Below are positions 24,602 to 32,652 of a DNA stretch of 37,911 nt, one piece after another. Below the pieces are notes generated by a model that searched no databases, was not told the DNA's origin, and saw nothing but the letters and a program-made list of their open reading frames with translations. The position numbers and the translations under genes are program-made. The stretch spans positions 53,154-91,064 of the forward strand of contig NZ_MKTQ01000019.1 of NCBI RefSeq assembly GCF_001898315.1. Direction: 5' to 3'. This DNA comes from Microbacterium sp. 70-16 (GTDB taxonomy: Bacteria > Actinomycetota > Actinomycetes > Actinomycetales > Microbacteriaceae). Numbering within the stretch: the first letter of the stretch is position 1; each line of letters begins with the position of its first letter.

Positions 24602-25963
24602 TCAGCCGACGTTGAGGAACGAGTAGTTGTTGTCGTCGCCGTACTCGAAGACACCGATCGATGCCTCCGTCGGGTCGCCCACGTCGTTGAACGTGATCGG
24701 GCCCGAGACACCGTCGTAGTCAGCGACGCCGCCGCCGATGATGATGTCGGCGCACTCCGCGTAGGAGGTGCACTTCGTGCCGTCGCCCGAACCGCCCGAC
24801 ACCTGCTGCAGGTGGGCTGCGACATCCGGGCCCGCCGTTGAACCGGCCTCGAGGGCCGCGAGGGCGAGCAGGATGACGGCGTCGTAGGATTCCGGCGCGT
24901 AGGTGAAGTCGGTCAGCTCGGGGTCTCCCTCGCTGGCGACGAACGCCTGCAGGTCATCACGGAACGTCGCGATCGTCGCCGGGTCGACAGCGGGGTAGGT
25001 GCCCTTGGCGCCCGCGAGGGTGCCCGCGTCGAACTCGTCGCCGAAGTTGGCGAGGTTGCCGTCGACGAAGTACATCTTGTCGGCCGGGAAGTCCGCACCC
25101 AGCAGCTCGGGGATGATCGTCTTGACCTCTTCGAACGTGATCAGGGCGATCGCGTCGGGCTGAGCGGCCAGAACGTCCTCGACCTGCGCTGAGAAGTTGG
25201 TGTCGCCCGTGTTGTAGAGCGACGCCGAGACGACACTGCCGCCGGCAGCCTCGAACGCCTTCTTGGTGAAGCACGCCAGGCCCGTGCCGTACGAGTCGTT
25301 GAGCACGATCATGCCGAGTGTCTCGTTGCCGTCACCGGCAATGAGGTTGCCGAGCACGTCGCCCTGCAGGACGTCGGAGGGAGCGGTCCGCCAGTACAGA
25401 CCGTTGTCCTCGTAGCCGGTGAATGCCGCCGACGTGTTGGCGGGCGAGAACTGAATGGCGTTCGCGGCGATCACCTGGTCGATGAACTGCAGCGATGTGC
25501 CGGAGGATGCGGCGCCGATGATGGCGGTTGCGCCCTCGCCCAGCACACGCGGAATCTCCGTCTCGTACGCCTTGTTGTCTGTGTCACCCGAGTCGCCCTG
25601 GATCAGGTCGATCGTGATGCCCTTGTTCGCAGCGTTCACCTCGGAGGCAGCGAACTCGGTGCCCGCGATCTCGGGCGGGCCGAGGAAGGCGAGGTTACCG
25701 GTGACGGGAAGCGCCGTGCCGATCTTGTACGTCAGGTCGGTGGCGGGGCCCGCTGACGTCGAATCGTACGTCGGCGTGTAGGCCTGAGGCTCGGCGGCGT
25801 CGCAGTCGATCGGGAAATCGAATGCCGCAACGTCGGCGGCCTCCGATTCAGACGAGCCGGGGTCCGACGAGCCGGCACAGCCGGCCAGAACGAGCGCGCT
25901 GGCGCCGACCAGGGCGAAACCGCCCATGACCTTCGCGGCGCGTGAACGGGTGAAAACGCCCAT
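24602..25963 (-). CDS. livJ: branched-chain amino acid ABC transporter substrate-binding lipoprotein LivJ
   Basis: A 453-residue receptor. A lipoprotein signal peptide ends in the lipobox LVLAGC with the lipidated Cys29. A Ser/Glu-rich linker precedes a type I periplasmic-binding fold (Peripla_BP_6) that begins YKIGTALPVTGNLAFLGPPE. IIGAASSGTSLQFI and YDAVILLALAALEAG are in the expected places. The start is set by AAGGAG five bases before ATG. It converges on livF instead of sharing the livH-livF transcript, so the receptor can be made at its own level. The family binds branched-chain or related amino acids; specificity cannot be read here. Confidence 0.92.
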   Translation of the reverse strand: MGVFTRSRAAKVMGGFALVGASALVLAGCAGSSDPGSSESEAADVAAFDFPIDCDAAEPQAYTPTYDSTSAGPATDLTYKIGTALPVTGNLAFLGPPEIAGTEFAASEVNAANKGITIDLIQGDSGDTDNKAYETEIPRVLGEGATAIIGAASSGTSLQFIDQVIAANAIQFSPANTSAAFTGYEDNGLYWRTAPSDVLQGDVLGNLIAGDGNETLGMIVLNDSYGTGLACFTKKAFEAAGGSVVSASLYNTGDTNFSAQVEDVLAAQPDAIALITFEEVKTIIPELLGADFPADKMYFVDGNLANFGDEFDAGTLAGAKGTYPAVDPATIATFRDDLQAFVASEGDPELTDFTYAPESYDAVILLALAALEAGSTAGPDVAAHLQQVSGGSGDGTKCTSYAECADIIIGGGVADYDGVSGPITFNDVGDPTEASIGVFEYGDDNNYSFLNVG

Positions 25964-26141
25964 GTTGCTCCTTGATCTCGATGACGACGCACGCATGCCC
26001 CGTCCGGGTTGTGACCAACCTAGTAGGTGCATCAAGTCGCGAATGTTGCGATGCGTTAACGGTGTGAAACAGCTCGATCACGGTCGAATAACGGTCTGAC
26101 CGGCCGATCGCACCGCCCGGGGCGCAGGGAGCGCGCGTGGA

Positions 26142-27074
26142 TCAGACGAGATCGGCGACGTCGGATGCCCCGCGGACGCGCCGCGCCGAGAGGAGCGAGT
26201 CGATCGTCAGCACGATCAGGGCGAGCCACACGAGGCCGAATCCGATCCAGCGCTCGATCGGCATCGGCTCGCCCATGAGCCACCAACCGGTGAGGAACTG
26301 CATGATCGGGGCGACGAACTGCAGCAGTCCGATCACGGTCAGCGGGGCGCGGCGCGCGCCGGCGGCGAAGAACAACAGTGGGACGGCCGTGACGGCACCG
26401 GCGAGCAGGAGCATCGCGGCGTGCCCCGCGCCTGAGGCGCCGAAGGTGAGCCCCGTCGTCGCGGCGACGACGACGAGTTGTACGGCGGCGATCGGCGCGA
26501 GCCACAGCGATTCGAGCGTGAGCCCGCTGATGGCATCCACACTCGGCCCGATCTGCTTCTTGACGAGACCGTAGGTGCCGAAGGATGCCGCGAGGGTCAG
26601 TGCCATCCACGGGAACGAGCCGTACCCGACGATGATGACGGCCACGGCCAGCCCCGCGATGCCGATCGCGACCCACTGCGCCGTCCGCAGCCGCTCGCCG
26701 AGCACGAGCACACCCAGCAGCACCGTGAAGATCGGGTTGATGAAGTAGCCGAGGCTCCCCTCGATCACATGCCCCGTGAGGGTCGAGATGAGGAAGACCT
26801 GCCAGTTCACGTAGATGAGCAGGCCCGCGATGATCGTCCAGAACACGAGCCTGCGATTGCGCAGAATCGCGAAGAGCTTGCGCCACGTGCGTGTGACGGT
26901 CAGCAGGATCGCGCAGAACAGCAGCGAGAACAGGATGCGCCAGGCGACGACCTCCCACGGTCCGGTGGGGGCGAGCGTCAGGAAGTAGAGGGGCATGAAG
27001 CCCCATAGGAAGTACGCGATGAAGGCGTAGACGCCGCCGAGGGACTGTTCGCGGGAGGTCTCCTCGGGTGTCAT
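26142..27074 (-). CDS. rarD: RarD-type EamA family transporter
   Basis: A 310-residue drug/metabolite-transporter superfamily protein with ten hydrophobic helices in two EamA repeats. It shows the RarD pattern: GVYAFIAYFLWGFMPLYF near the start, VAWRILFSLLFC, INWQ-like VNWQVFLI, and ESLGYFINP-like EGSLGYFINPIFTVLLG. The substrate of RarD is uncertain. The ATG has TAGGCT seven bases upstream and no SD, so a leaderless message is likely. The gene is a single unit between livJ and groES. Confidence 0.92.
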   Translation of the reverse strand: MTPEETSREQSLGGVYAFIAYFLWGFMPLYFLTLAPTGPWEVVAWRILFSLLFCAILLTVTRTWRKLFAILRNRRLVFWTIIAGLLIYVNWQVFLISTLTGHVIEGSLGYFINPIFTVLLGVLVLGERLRTAQWVAIGIAGLAVAVIIVGYGSFPWMALTLAASFGTYGLVKKQIGPSVDAISGLTLESLWLAPIAAVQLVVVAATTGLTFGASGAGHAAMLLLAGAVTAVPLLFFAAGARRAPLTVIGLLQFVAPIMQFLTGWWLMGEPMPIERWIGFGLVWLALIVLTIDSLLSARRVRGASDVADLV

Positions 27075-27081
27075 GGGTCCA

Positions 27082-27087
27082 AGCCTA
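27082..27087 (-). promoter_or_regulatory. -10 hexamer TAGGCT of rarD
   Basis: TAGGCT on the minus strand lies seven bases before the rarD ATG. Leaderless geometry. Confidence 0.55.
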
Positions 27088-27158
27088 GAACGGTCGTGAC
27101 ACTGTGCGTGCCGCTCGGGCCCGCGGCATCCTGCCGATGTGCATCATCGTCCTGCCAA

Positions 27159-27194
27159 CGAAAGAAGCCCTCGGCGAACCGAGGGCTTCTTTCG
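27159..27194 (-). terminator. groES terminator
   Basis: A perfect 16-bp stem, CGAAAGAAGCCCTCGG (27159-27174) with its complement at 27179-27194, around a tetraloop (TTCG on the minus strand). It lies 11 bases after the groES stop, so groES is transcribed alone without groEL. Confidence 0.9.
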
Positions 27195-27204
27195 TGTGCG
27201 AACG

Positions 27205-27501
27205 TCAGCGGACGACAACCGCCAGCACGTCACGCGCGGACAGGACGAGATACTCGTCACCACCGAACTTGACCTCGGTGCCACCGTACTTGCTGTAGAT
27301 CACGCGGTCGCCGACGGCGACGTCGAGGGGGACACGGTTGCCGTTGTCGTCGATGCGGCCGGGGCCGACGGCGACGACTTCACCCTCCTGGGGCTTCTCC
27401 TTGGCGGTGTCGGGGATGACGAGGCCACTGGACGTGACCTGCTCAGCCTCGACCTGCTTGATGACGATGCGGTCCTCGAGCGGCTTGATGGAAACCGACA
27501 C
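27205..27501 (-). CDS. groES: co-chaperonin GroES
   Basis: A 98-residue GroES of normal length: [17 protein letters not shown], the mobile loop ([18 protein letters not shown]), VVAVGPGR, and [20 protein letters not shown]. It caps the GroEL ring during protein folding. The GTG start has AGAGGT five bases upstream. It is monocistronic here, with a terminator just after it and no groEL next to it, as in many actinobacteria. Two CIRCE-type operators overlap its promoter, so HrcA control is expected. Confidence 0.96.
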   Translation of the reverse strand: MSVSIKPLEDRIVIKQVEAEQVTSSGLVIPDTAKEKPQEGEVVAVGPGRIDDNGNRVPLDVAVGDRVIYSKYGGTEVKFGGDEYLVLSARDVLAVVVR

Positions 27502-27539
27502 GGTTTACCTCTTTCTGGCTTGGCGTACTGCAAGACTCA

Positions 27540-27566
27540 TTAGCACCCGCAGGGGCGGAGTGCTAA
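27540..27566 (-). promoter_or_regulatory. CIRCE operator 1 (HrcA site) of groES
   Basis: TTAGCACCC-N9-GAGTGCTAA differs by one base from the canonical CIRCE (TTAGCACTC-N9-GAGTGCTAA). It lies at the expected transcription start of groES. Confidence 0.92.
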
Positions 27567-27571
27567 TGGCA

Positions 27572-27600
27572 AGTCTAGGGCGCGGCTGGCACTCGTGCAA
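27572..27600 (-). promoter_or_regulatory. groES promoter
   Basis: On the minus strand TTGCAC (27600-27595) and TAGACT (27577-27572) are 17 bases apart, a good -35/-10 pair. CIRCE 1 follows the -10, and CIRCE 2 overlaps the -35. Confidence 0.75.
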
Positions 27601-27611
27601 CGCGAGTGCCA
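27587..27611 (-). promoter_or_regulatory. CIRCE-like operator 2 over the groES -35
   Basis: TGGCACTC-N9-GAGTGCCA: perfect 8-bp arms with the nine-base spacer of CIRCE. The outer TA of the consensus is replaced by GC-type bases. It lies 20 bases upstream of CIRCE 1 and covers the -35 hexamer. Confidence 0.8.
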
Positions 27612-27638
27612 ATCGGGCTTCGTTCCCATCTCACCTTC

Positions 27639-27644
27639 TAGGCT
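27639..27644 (+). promoter_or_regulatory. -10 hexamer TAGGCT of the methyltransferase gene
   Basis: TAGGCT lies six bases before the ATG at 27651. Leaderless geometry, divergent from the groES promoter. Confidence 0.6.
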
Positions 27645-27650
27645 GGCCCG

Positions 27651-28838
27651 ATGGAACTCGCCGAGCTCACCACCCTGCTGACGCCCGAAGGACTGCGGCT
27701 GGTCGACGAGCTCGGCGCCATCGATTCGACCGATGGCGTCGCGGCCGCGGTGTCGCGCCTACGGGCATCCGGCCTGTCGCCCGACCTCGTGTCGGCCGCA
27801 GTCGGGCAGGCACGGCTGCGCACACGCGCCCGCGCGAAGTTCGGTGAGTTCGCCGACCGCATGCTTTTCACTCGGGCCGGCCTCGAGCAGGCGACGCGCC
27901 TCGAGGTGGGTGCCCGCCATGCCGGGAGGTTCCGCGACGCGGGCATCCGTCGTGTCGCCGACTTGGGTTGCGGCATCGGCGGAGACTCGCTGGCTTTCGC
28001 GGGGATCGGGCTCGAGGTGCTCGCCGTCGAAGCCGACGAGGTCACGGCGGCGCTCGCCGCGTACAACCTGGCGCCGTTCGGCGACGGCGCCCACGTGCAG
28101 CACGCGCGTGCCGAAGAAGTCGACCTCGCCGGCGTAGACGGCGTCTGGCTCGACCCGGCCCGTCGCACTGCCGGCCACACCGAGACCACCCGCGTCGGCG
28201 CAGGCGACTGGTCACCGCCCCTGGAGTGGGTCTGGAGCCTCGCCGCGCGCACACCGGCCGGCATCAAGCTCGGCCCCGCGTTCGACCGCGCGCTGATCCC
28301 GGCCGATGCCGAAGCGCAGTGGATCAGCGTCGACGGCTCGACGATCGAGCTCGTCGTGTGGACCGGCATCCTCGCGCGCCCGGACGTGCGGCGCGCCGCA
28401 CTCGTCATCCGAGGCGGCGTGGCGGCCGAGCTCGTGGCATCCGGCGATGCTGCCGACGCCCCGGTGCGCGACCTCGGCGCCTACCTGCACGAGCCGGAGG
28501 GCGCGGTCATCCGCGCGCGGCTCATCGGCGAAGTGGCGCGCACGATGGATGCCGGGATGATCGACGCGAAGATCGCCTACCTGACCTCGGATGCCGCGGT
28601 CGACAGTCCGTTCGTGCAGAGCTTCCGCGTGCGCGAGCGCATGCCGAACGATGTGAAGGCCCTCGCCCGCGCGCTGCGCGAGCGCGGCATCGGGACGCTC
28701 GAGATCAAGAAGCGCGGGGTCGACATCGACCCCGCGGCCCTACGCACCAAGCTCAAACTGCGCGGCGCGGAGGCGGCGACGCTGTTCGTCACCCGGATCG
28801 GCGACGCGCGCGTCACGTTACTCGCCGACCGCGTCTGA
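27651..28838 (+). CDS. class I SAM-dependent methyltransferase with THUMP-like domain
   Basis: A 395-residue protein. An N-terminal helical region (about 1-85) precedes a Rossmann methyltransferase core with motif I VADLGCGIGGDSLAF (about 102-116) and a catalytic-loop motif WLDPARRT (about 164-171). The C-terminal part (about 300-395) ends in VRERMPNDVKALARALRERG and GTLEIKKRGVDIDP, a THUMP-like RNA-binding arrangement. Such proteins are probably RNA methyltransferases, but the target is not known. The last six codons form the first unit of a 17-bp tandem array that continues past the stop, so the C-terminal LADRV may be recently remodelled. Confidence 0.85.
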   Translation: MELAELTTLLTPEGLRLVDELGAIDSTDGVAAAVSRLRASGLSPDLVSAAVGQARLRTRARAKFGEFADRMLFTRAGLEQATRLEVGARHAGRFRDAGIRRVADLGCGIGGDSLAFAGIGLEVLAVEADEVTAALAAYNLAPFGDGAHVQHARAEEVDLAGVDGVWLDPARRTAGHTETTRVGAGDWSPPLEWVWSLAARTPAGIKLGPAFDRALIPADAEAQWISVDGSTIELVVWTGILARPDVRRAALVIRGGVAAELVASGDAADAPVRDLGAYLHEPEGAVIRARLIGEVARTMDAGMIDAKIAYLTSDAAVDSPFVQSFRVRERMPNDVKALARALRERGIGTLEIKKRGVDIDPAALRTKLKLRGAEAATLFVTRIGDARVTLLADRV

Positions 28839-28940
28839 CGCGCCGACCGGGTCTGCTCGCCGGCCGGGTCTGCTCGCCGACAGGGTCTGCTCGCCGACCG
28901 GGACTGCTCGCCGACCGGGTCTGATCGCCGACAGGGTCTG
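28821..28940. repeat. 17-bp tandem array B (seven copies)
   Basis: The unit is CTCGCCGACCGGGTCTG. Copies begin at 28821 (inside the methyltransferase gene), 28839 (after a one-base insertion), 28856, 28873, 28890, 28907 and 28924, with one to three substitutions each. The stop codon is made at the junction of the first and second units. Confidence 0.92.
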
Positions 28941-28952
28941 ATCAGAGCCGGT

Positions 28953-29468
28953 TCAGCCGAACAGCGGCCCCTGTGTCGATGCCCACCACAGCCAGCCCGC
29001 GCTGTAAATCAGCGACACGACGCTCAGGCAGAGCGCCCACACCGCAGCCTGGCGCGACTCCCACGGGCGACGCAGCGCGACGACGGCGAGCCCCGCGCCG
29101 ACGAGCCCGATGAGGAATCCCCAGCCGACGAGCACCGACACGATCAACCCGAGGATGCCGAAGAGCAGCGCCCACGGCGCGCTGCGGGGCAGCGGCGATG
29201 CGGTGGCGGGCGCCCAGTCGAGCTCGGTGTGGACACTGGCCGTTATCGGCAGCGGGCCGGTCAGCTCGCGCGCGAAGCCGCCGTGGTGTTCGCCGGGCAG
29301 CGCCGCCGAGGTCGCGAGGACAACGTCGTCGGAAGGCGCGTCGAGGTGTGCGGCGGGTGGGGCGGGCGGCAGTGCCGCGGGCTGGGCGGGCGGCGGTGCC
29401 GCGGGGAGGGCCATGCCCGCTGTGCCGGCATCCGCGATCACGGTCGGCGTCTGCTCGTTGTCGCTCAT
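28953..29468 (-). CDS. Pro/Ala-rich two-TM membrane protein, DUF4190-like
   Basis: A 171-residue protein. Residues 1-95 are a low-complexity Pro/Ala-rich region ([20 protein letters not shown]). The C-terminal half has two hydrophobic segments, [20 protein letters not shown] (about 99-118) and [20 protein letters not shown] (about 144-163), an arrangement like DUF4190 proteins. Its ATG overlaps the tsaD stop (ATGA), so it is the last gene of the tsa cluster. It has no evident link to t6A synthesis; co-transcription may be incidental. Confidence 0.75.
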   Translation of the reverse strand: MSDNEQTPTVIADAGTAGMALPAAPPPAQPAALPPAPPAAHLDAPSDDVVLATSAALPGEHHGGFARELTGPLPITASVHTELDWAPATASPLPRSAPWALLFGILGLIVSVLVGWGFLIGLVGAGLAVVALRRPWESRQAAVWALCLSVVSLIYSAGWLWWASTQGPLFG

Positions 29469-30547
29469 CGCGCCACCGCACTTTCGACGGGCGCTTCGGC
29501 GATCTGGATCTCGGTCACCGGCAGGGTGGAGTCGGCGCCGAACTCGAGCGTCGAAGGCTGACGTCCGCTCGCGACCAGCTGCCCGGCGAGCGCCGCGATC
29601 ATCGCTCCGTTGTCGGTGCACAGGCTGAGCGGCGGGATGCGCACGGTCACTCCCGCGGCTGCGGCGCGCTCGAGCGCGACCTCGCGCAGCCGCCGATTGG
29701 CGATGACACCACCGCCGAGCAGCAGCCGCGGCACGCCGTGGCGCGCACAGGCATCCAGTGCCTTGGTCACGAGCACGTCGACGACCGCTTCGCGGAACGA
29801 TGCCGCGACGTCGGCGACCGGAGCGGCCGTGCCAGATGCCTCGGCCTGCTCGACCCACCGCGCAACGGCGGTCTTCAGCCCCGAGAACGAGAAGTCGTAG
29901 CGGTGCTCGGCCATGTCGGATGCCCGCGACAGCCCCCGCGGGAACCGGATCGCGGCCGGGTCACCGGTCGCAGCGGCGCGGTCGATCTCGGGGCCACCGG
30001 GGTAGGGCAGCCCGAGGATGCGTGCGATCTTGTCGAACGCCTCGCCTGCCGCGTCGTCCATCGTCTCGCCGAGCAACTCGACGTCGGTCGTGAGGTCGCG
30101 CACGAGCAACAGCGACGTGTGCCCACCGCTCACGAGTAGCGCAACGGTCGGGTACTCGACCTCGTCGCGGTCCAGGAGGTCGGCGGCGATGTGCCCGACG
30201 AGGTGATTGACGGCGTAGAGCGGCTTGCCGAGACTGACGGCGAGCGCCTTCGCGGCGCCGACACCGACCATGAGCGCACCGGCGAGCCCCGGCCCGCTCG
30301 TGACGGCGATCGCATCGAGCTCGTCGAGCGTGATGCCCGCTTCGGTGGCAGCGGCCTCGATCGCCGGCTGCAGCGCTTCGAGGTGGGCACGGGCCGCGAC
30401 CTCAGGCACGACGCCGCCGTAGCGGGCGTGCTCGTCCATCGAGCTGGCGATCGTGTTCGACAGAAGGGTGCGGCCGCGGACGATTCCGATGCCGGTCTCG
30501 TCGCAGCTCGTCTCGATCCCGAGGACGAGGGGCTCATCGCGGTTCAT
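29465..30547 (-). CDS. tsaD: tRNA N6-threonylcarbamoyladenosine transferase TsaD
   Basis: A 360-residue ASKHA-fold enzyme. [17 protein letters not shown] opens the protein, and His115 and His119 in [11 protein letters not shown] bind the metal. [15 protein letters not shown] and the [23 protein letters not shown] segments complete the family pattern. With TsaB and TsaE (both encoded upstream) it transfers the threonylcarbamoyl group from TC-AMP to A37 of ANN-decoding tRNAs. TsaC, which makes TC-AMP, is not in the window. It is 94 bases downstream of rimI, and that gap holds a palindrome. Confidence 0.97.
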   Translation of the reverse strand: MNRDEPLVLGIETSCDETGIGIVRGRTLLSNTIASSMDEHARYGGVVPEVAARAHLEALQPAIEAAATEAGITLDELDAIAVTSGPGLAGALMVGVGAAKALAVSLGKPLYAVNHLVGHIAADLLDRDEVEYPTVALLVSGGHTSLLLVRDLTTDVELLGETMDDAAGEAFDKIARILGLPYPGGPEIDRAAATGDPAAIRFPRGLSRASDMAEHRYDFSFSGLKTAVARWVEQAEASGTAAPVADVAASFREAVVDVLVTKALDACARHGVPRLLLGGGVIANRRLREVALERAAAAGVTVRIPPLSLCTDNGAMIAALAGQLVASGRQPSTLEFGADSTLPVTEIQIAEAPVESAVAR

Positions 30548-30567
30548 GCGAGCGCCTCCGCGGCTCG

Positions 30568-30631
30568 AAAGCAGGCTGAAGTGGCATTTGCTCGGCCGGC
30601 ACGGCGCTCGGAGCGCGATCCAGCCTGCTTT
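30568..30631. repeat. intergenic palindrome R8 between rimI and tsaD
   Basis: Perfect 11-bp arms AAAGCAGGCTG (30568-30578) and CAGCCTGCTTT (30621-30631) around 42 nt. The layout (arms of 11-16 bp, loop of about 45 nt) matches R1 and R2; the arm sequence differs. On the minus strand the hairpin separates rimI from tsaD. Confidence 0.75.
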
Positions 30632-30641
30632 TGGGCAGTCT

Positions 30642-31139
30642 TCACGAGCACACCCCCGCGTCGGCGGCGGCGGGCGCGCGACCTGCAGGCCACGCGGCGA
30701 GGTCGAGCTTCATCACGATCGCATCGACGTCATCGGGCTGGTAGTAGCGCGGGCGACGGCCGATCTCGACGAACCCCTCCGAGGCGTAGAGCGCGGTGGC
30801 GGTGGGGTTGTCGTCTCGCACCTCCAGGAATATCTCGCGCGCTCCGCGCTCGCGCGCCGTCTCGAGCAGAGCCCGCAGCAGGGCGCGGCCCCGCCCCCTC
30901 CCCCGCGCCGCCTCGGCGATCGCGATGGTCTGGATGTCGGCATCCGCCGCCCCCGCCACCGCGCGCACGCCGCCATAGCCGACGATGCCGCCCGCCTCGA
31001 TGTCGACGAGGTAGCGGCCGTGCGGCGACGCGAGCTCGCCCTGCATCATCGGCTCACTCCACGCGTCGGTGGGGAACGAGACGCGCTCGAGCTGCATGAT
31101 GTCGGCAAGGTCGGATGCCTCCGCTGCGCGCAGCGTCAT
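30642..31139 (-). CDS. rimI: ribosomal-protein-alanine N-acetyltransferase RimI
   Basis: A 165-residue GNAT acetyltransferase. The acetyl-CoA site is in [20 protein letters not shown] (about 69-88), followed by [22 protein letters not shown], typical of RimI. In E. coli RimI acetylates the N-terminus of S18; related enzymes have wider targets. The ATG overlaps the tsaB stop (ATGA). Location between tsaB and tsaD is a common arrangement in actinobacteria. A Pro/Ala-rich tail of about 15 residues ends the protein. Confidence 0.9.
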   Translation of the reverse strand: MTLRAAEASDLADIMQLERVSFPTDAWSEPMMQGELASPHGRYLVDIEAGGIVGYGGVRAVAGAADADIQTIAIAEAARGRGRGRALLRALLETARERGAREIFLEVRDDNPTATALYASEGFVEIGRRPRYYQPDDVDAIVMKLDLAAWPAGRAPAAADAGVCS

Positions 31140-31813
31140 GTGCTCACCCTCTTGCGGGGCGCGGGCAGCGTCACGTCGGGAGCGCGCAGGTACAGCGGCT
31201 CGGGGCCGGACAGGGTGCGGCTTGCCGCAACGGCGCGGCCCGCGAGCGTCGCGAGCATCGTGGCCGAGATCGCGGTGACGTCGTGGCGGGTAGCGCCCAG
31301 GCCCGCGAGGACGTCGTCGATGCTGTCGCGGGGTGTCAGGGCGGGGCCATGTGCCCGCTCGGGGATGCCGTCGTCGTCGAGCCCGTCGTAGACGGAGTAC
31401 GCGAACTCGCGGCGACGCGCGTCGGTGACCACCGCGAAGCGGGCGGTCCCGGCGAAGGGGTCGGCGAGAGCCGCGGCGAGGATCAGCTCGAGCGCGGCTG
31501 CGTCATGGCTCGGCACGGGAACGACCGGCAGCCCGCGGCCGAGCGCGAACGCGCGCGCCGCCGCGATGCCGACGCGCAGCCCCGTGAACGGGCCGGGGCC
31601 CATGCCTGCGGCGACGTGCGTGAGGACGACGGGGGTCGGCGTCGTGGTGCCGATCGGGCCCAGCGTGGCTTCCGTCAGCACCGTCTGCAGCAGCGTGCCG
31701 ATCACTTCGGCATGCCCAAGCGGGTTGGCGCTCTGCGCTGCAGCGAGGGCGACGCCGTCGGTCTCGACGACGGCGACGGCCGTACCGAGGGAGGTGTCGA
31801 TGCCGAGGATCAC
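31136..31813 (-). CDS. tsaB: t6A synthesis partner TsaB
   Basis: A 225-residue ASKHA-fold protein without the catalytic metal site of TsaD: VILGIDTSLGTAVAVVE at the start, GPGPFTGLRVGIAAARAFAL at about 73-92, and VVTDARRREFAYSVYD. It forms the TsaB-TsaD heterodimer needed for threonylcarbamoyl transfer. The GTG start has TACCCT seven bases upstream, suggesting an internal leaderless promoter after the palindrome R6. It overlaps rimI by four bases. Confidence 0.93.
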   Translation of the reverse strand: MILGIDTSLGTAVAVVETDGVALAAAQSANPLGHAEVIGTLLQTVLTEATLGPIGTTTPTPVVLTHVAAGMGPGPFTGLRVGIAAARAFALGRGLPVVPVPSHDAAALELILAAALADPFAGTARFAVVTDARRREFAYSVYDGLDDDGIPERAHGPALTPRDSIDDVLAGLGATRHDVTAISATMLATLAGRAVAASRTLSGPEPLYLRAPDVTLPAPRKRVST

Positions 31814-31820
31814 GTCATCC

Positions 31821-31826
31821 AGGGTA
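31821..31826 (-). promoter_or_regulatory. possible -10 hexamer TACCCT of tsaB
   Basis: TACCCT on the minus strand lies seven bases before the tsaB GTG. The spacing fits, though the sequence is a weaker match to TAGGCT than most. Confidence 0.4.
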
Positions 31827-31879
31827 GCCGCGGTTGCACGGGCGGCGCGTAGCCTGTGCGGGCCGCGTTCGGCCGCGGG

Positions 31880-31951
31880 AACTCCGCAGATTCGCGTGAA
31901 CTCCGCAGACCCCGCGGGTTTCGCTGCGGAGTTGGTGACAATCTGCGGAGC
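31880..31951. repeat. nested palindrome R6 between tsaE and tsaB
   Basis: A diverged relative of R4 and R5. Outer arms are CTCCGCAGATT (31882-31892) and AATCTGCGGAG (31940-31950). Inner arms are AACTCCGCAG (31899-31908) and CTGCGGAGTT (31924-31933). The right half reads GGAGTTGGTGACAATCTGCG, aligned with GGAGTTCGTCACATTCTGCG in R5. Confidence 0.88.
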
Positions 31952-31959
31952 TGCGGGGG

Positions 31960-32466
31960 TCAGGCGGTGCGGCGGGAGATCCGGACGTGCCGCGGCGCGG
32001 CATCCTCCATGTCGGCGACGTGGTGACCGGATGTCCCGCAGGCGGTGTCGACGCCGGTGCCGCTCCAGCCGCGGTCGATCTCAACCTCCCACCAGTGGTC
32101 GGCGACGGCCGCGGCGAACGGGGCCGCCCATTCGGCGATGACGACGGAGTGCGCAAAGTCGATGTCGAGGTCATCCAGTTCGCCGTCGGTGCCCAGCCGG
32201 TAGGCGTCGACGTGGACGAGCGGCGGCCCGTCGCTCAGCGATGGATGCGTGCGGGCGATCACGAATGTCGGGCTCTGCACGGGGCCGCGCACGTTCAGCG
32301 CTGAGGCGATGCCACGCGTGAGCGTCGTCTTGCCCGCGCCGAGCGGACCGGTGAGGACCACGAGGTCCCCCGCCCGCAGCGCCCCGCCGAAGGCGCGGCC
32401 GAGCGCCTCCATGTCGTCAGCCGAGGCGATCTCGCGCTCGCCGACGAATCCGTCCAGTCCGGTCAT
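31960..32466 (-). CDS. tsaE: t6A synthesis ATPase TsaE
   Basis: A 168-residue P-loop ATPase. Walker A GPLGAGKTT is at residues 40-48, then SPTFVIARTH (about 69-78), HVDAYRL (about 88-94) and IAEWAAPF. TsaE binds the TsaB-TsaD dimer and resets it by ATP hydrolysis. The start is placed at ATG 32466, which has GGAGAG ten bases upstream; an upstream in-frame ATG at 32484 abuts the palindrome R7 and has no SD. The C-terminal 45 residues (after DRGWSGT) are variable. Confidence 0.92.
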   Translation of the reverse strand: MTGLDGFVGEREIASADDMEALGRAFGGALRAGDLVVLTGPLGAGKTTLTRGIASALNVRGPVQSPTFVIARTHPSLSDGPPLVHVDAYRLGTDGELDDLDIDFAHSVVIAEWAAPFAAAVADHWWEVEIDRGWSGTGVDTACGTSGHHVADMEDAAPRHVRISRRTA

Positions 32467-32484
32467 CAGGACGTCACTCTCCAT

Positions 32485-32570
32485 AACTCAGGAGAACAAC
32501 CGTCGCCGGGTTCGGCATTCCGCGTGATTCCGCAGCGGCGCACGGCCGGGACGCGCGAATCTCCTGAGTT
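32485..32570. repeat. intergenic palindrome R7 between alr and tsaE
   Basis: Perfect 11-bp arms AACTCAGGAGA (32485-32495) and TCTCCTGAGTT (32560-32570) around 64 nt. The AACTCAGG core is shared with R1 (2167-2243). It fills most of the 186-bp gap between alr and tsaE. Confidence 0.82.
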
Positions 32571-32652
32571 GTTGCGGCGGCCTCACACACAGCCGCGGCG
32601 GCCCCGTGCACCGCCGCCGCTGTGGCGTCGCCCGCGCACCGGCGCACGGCGC

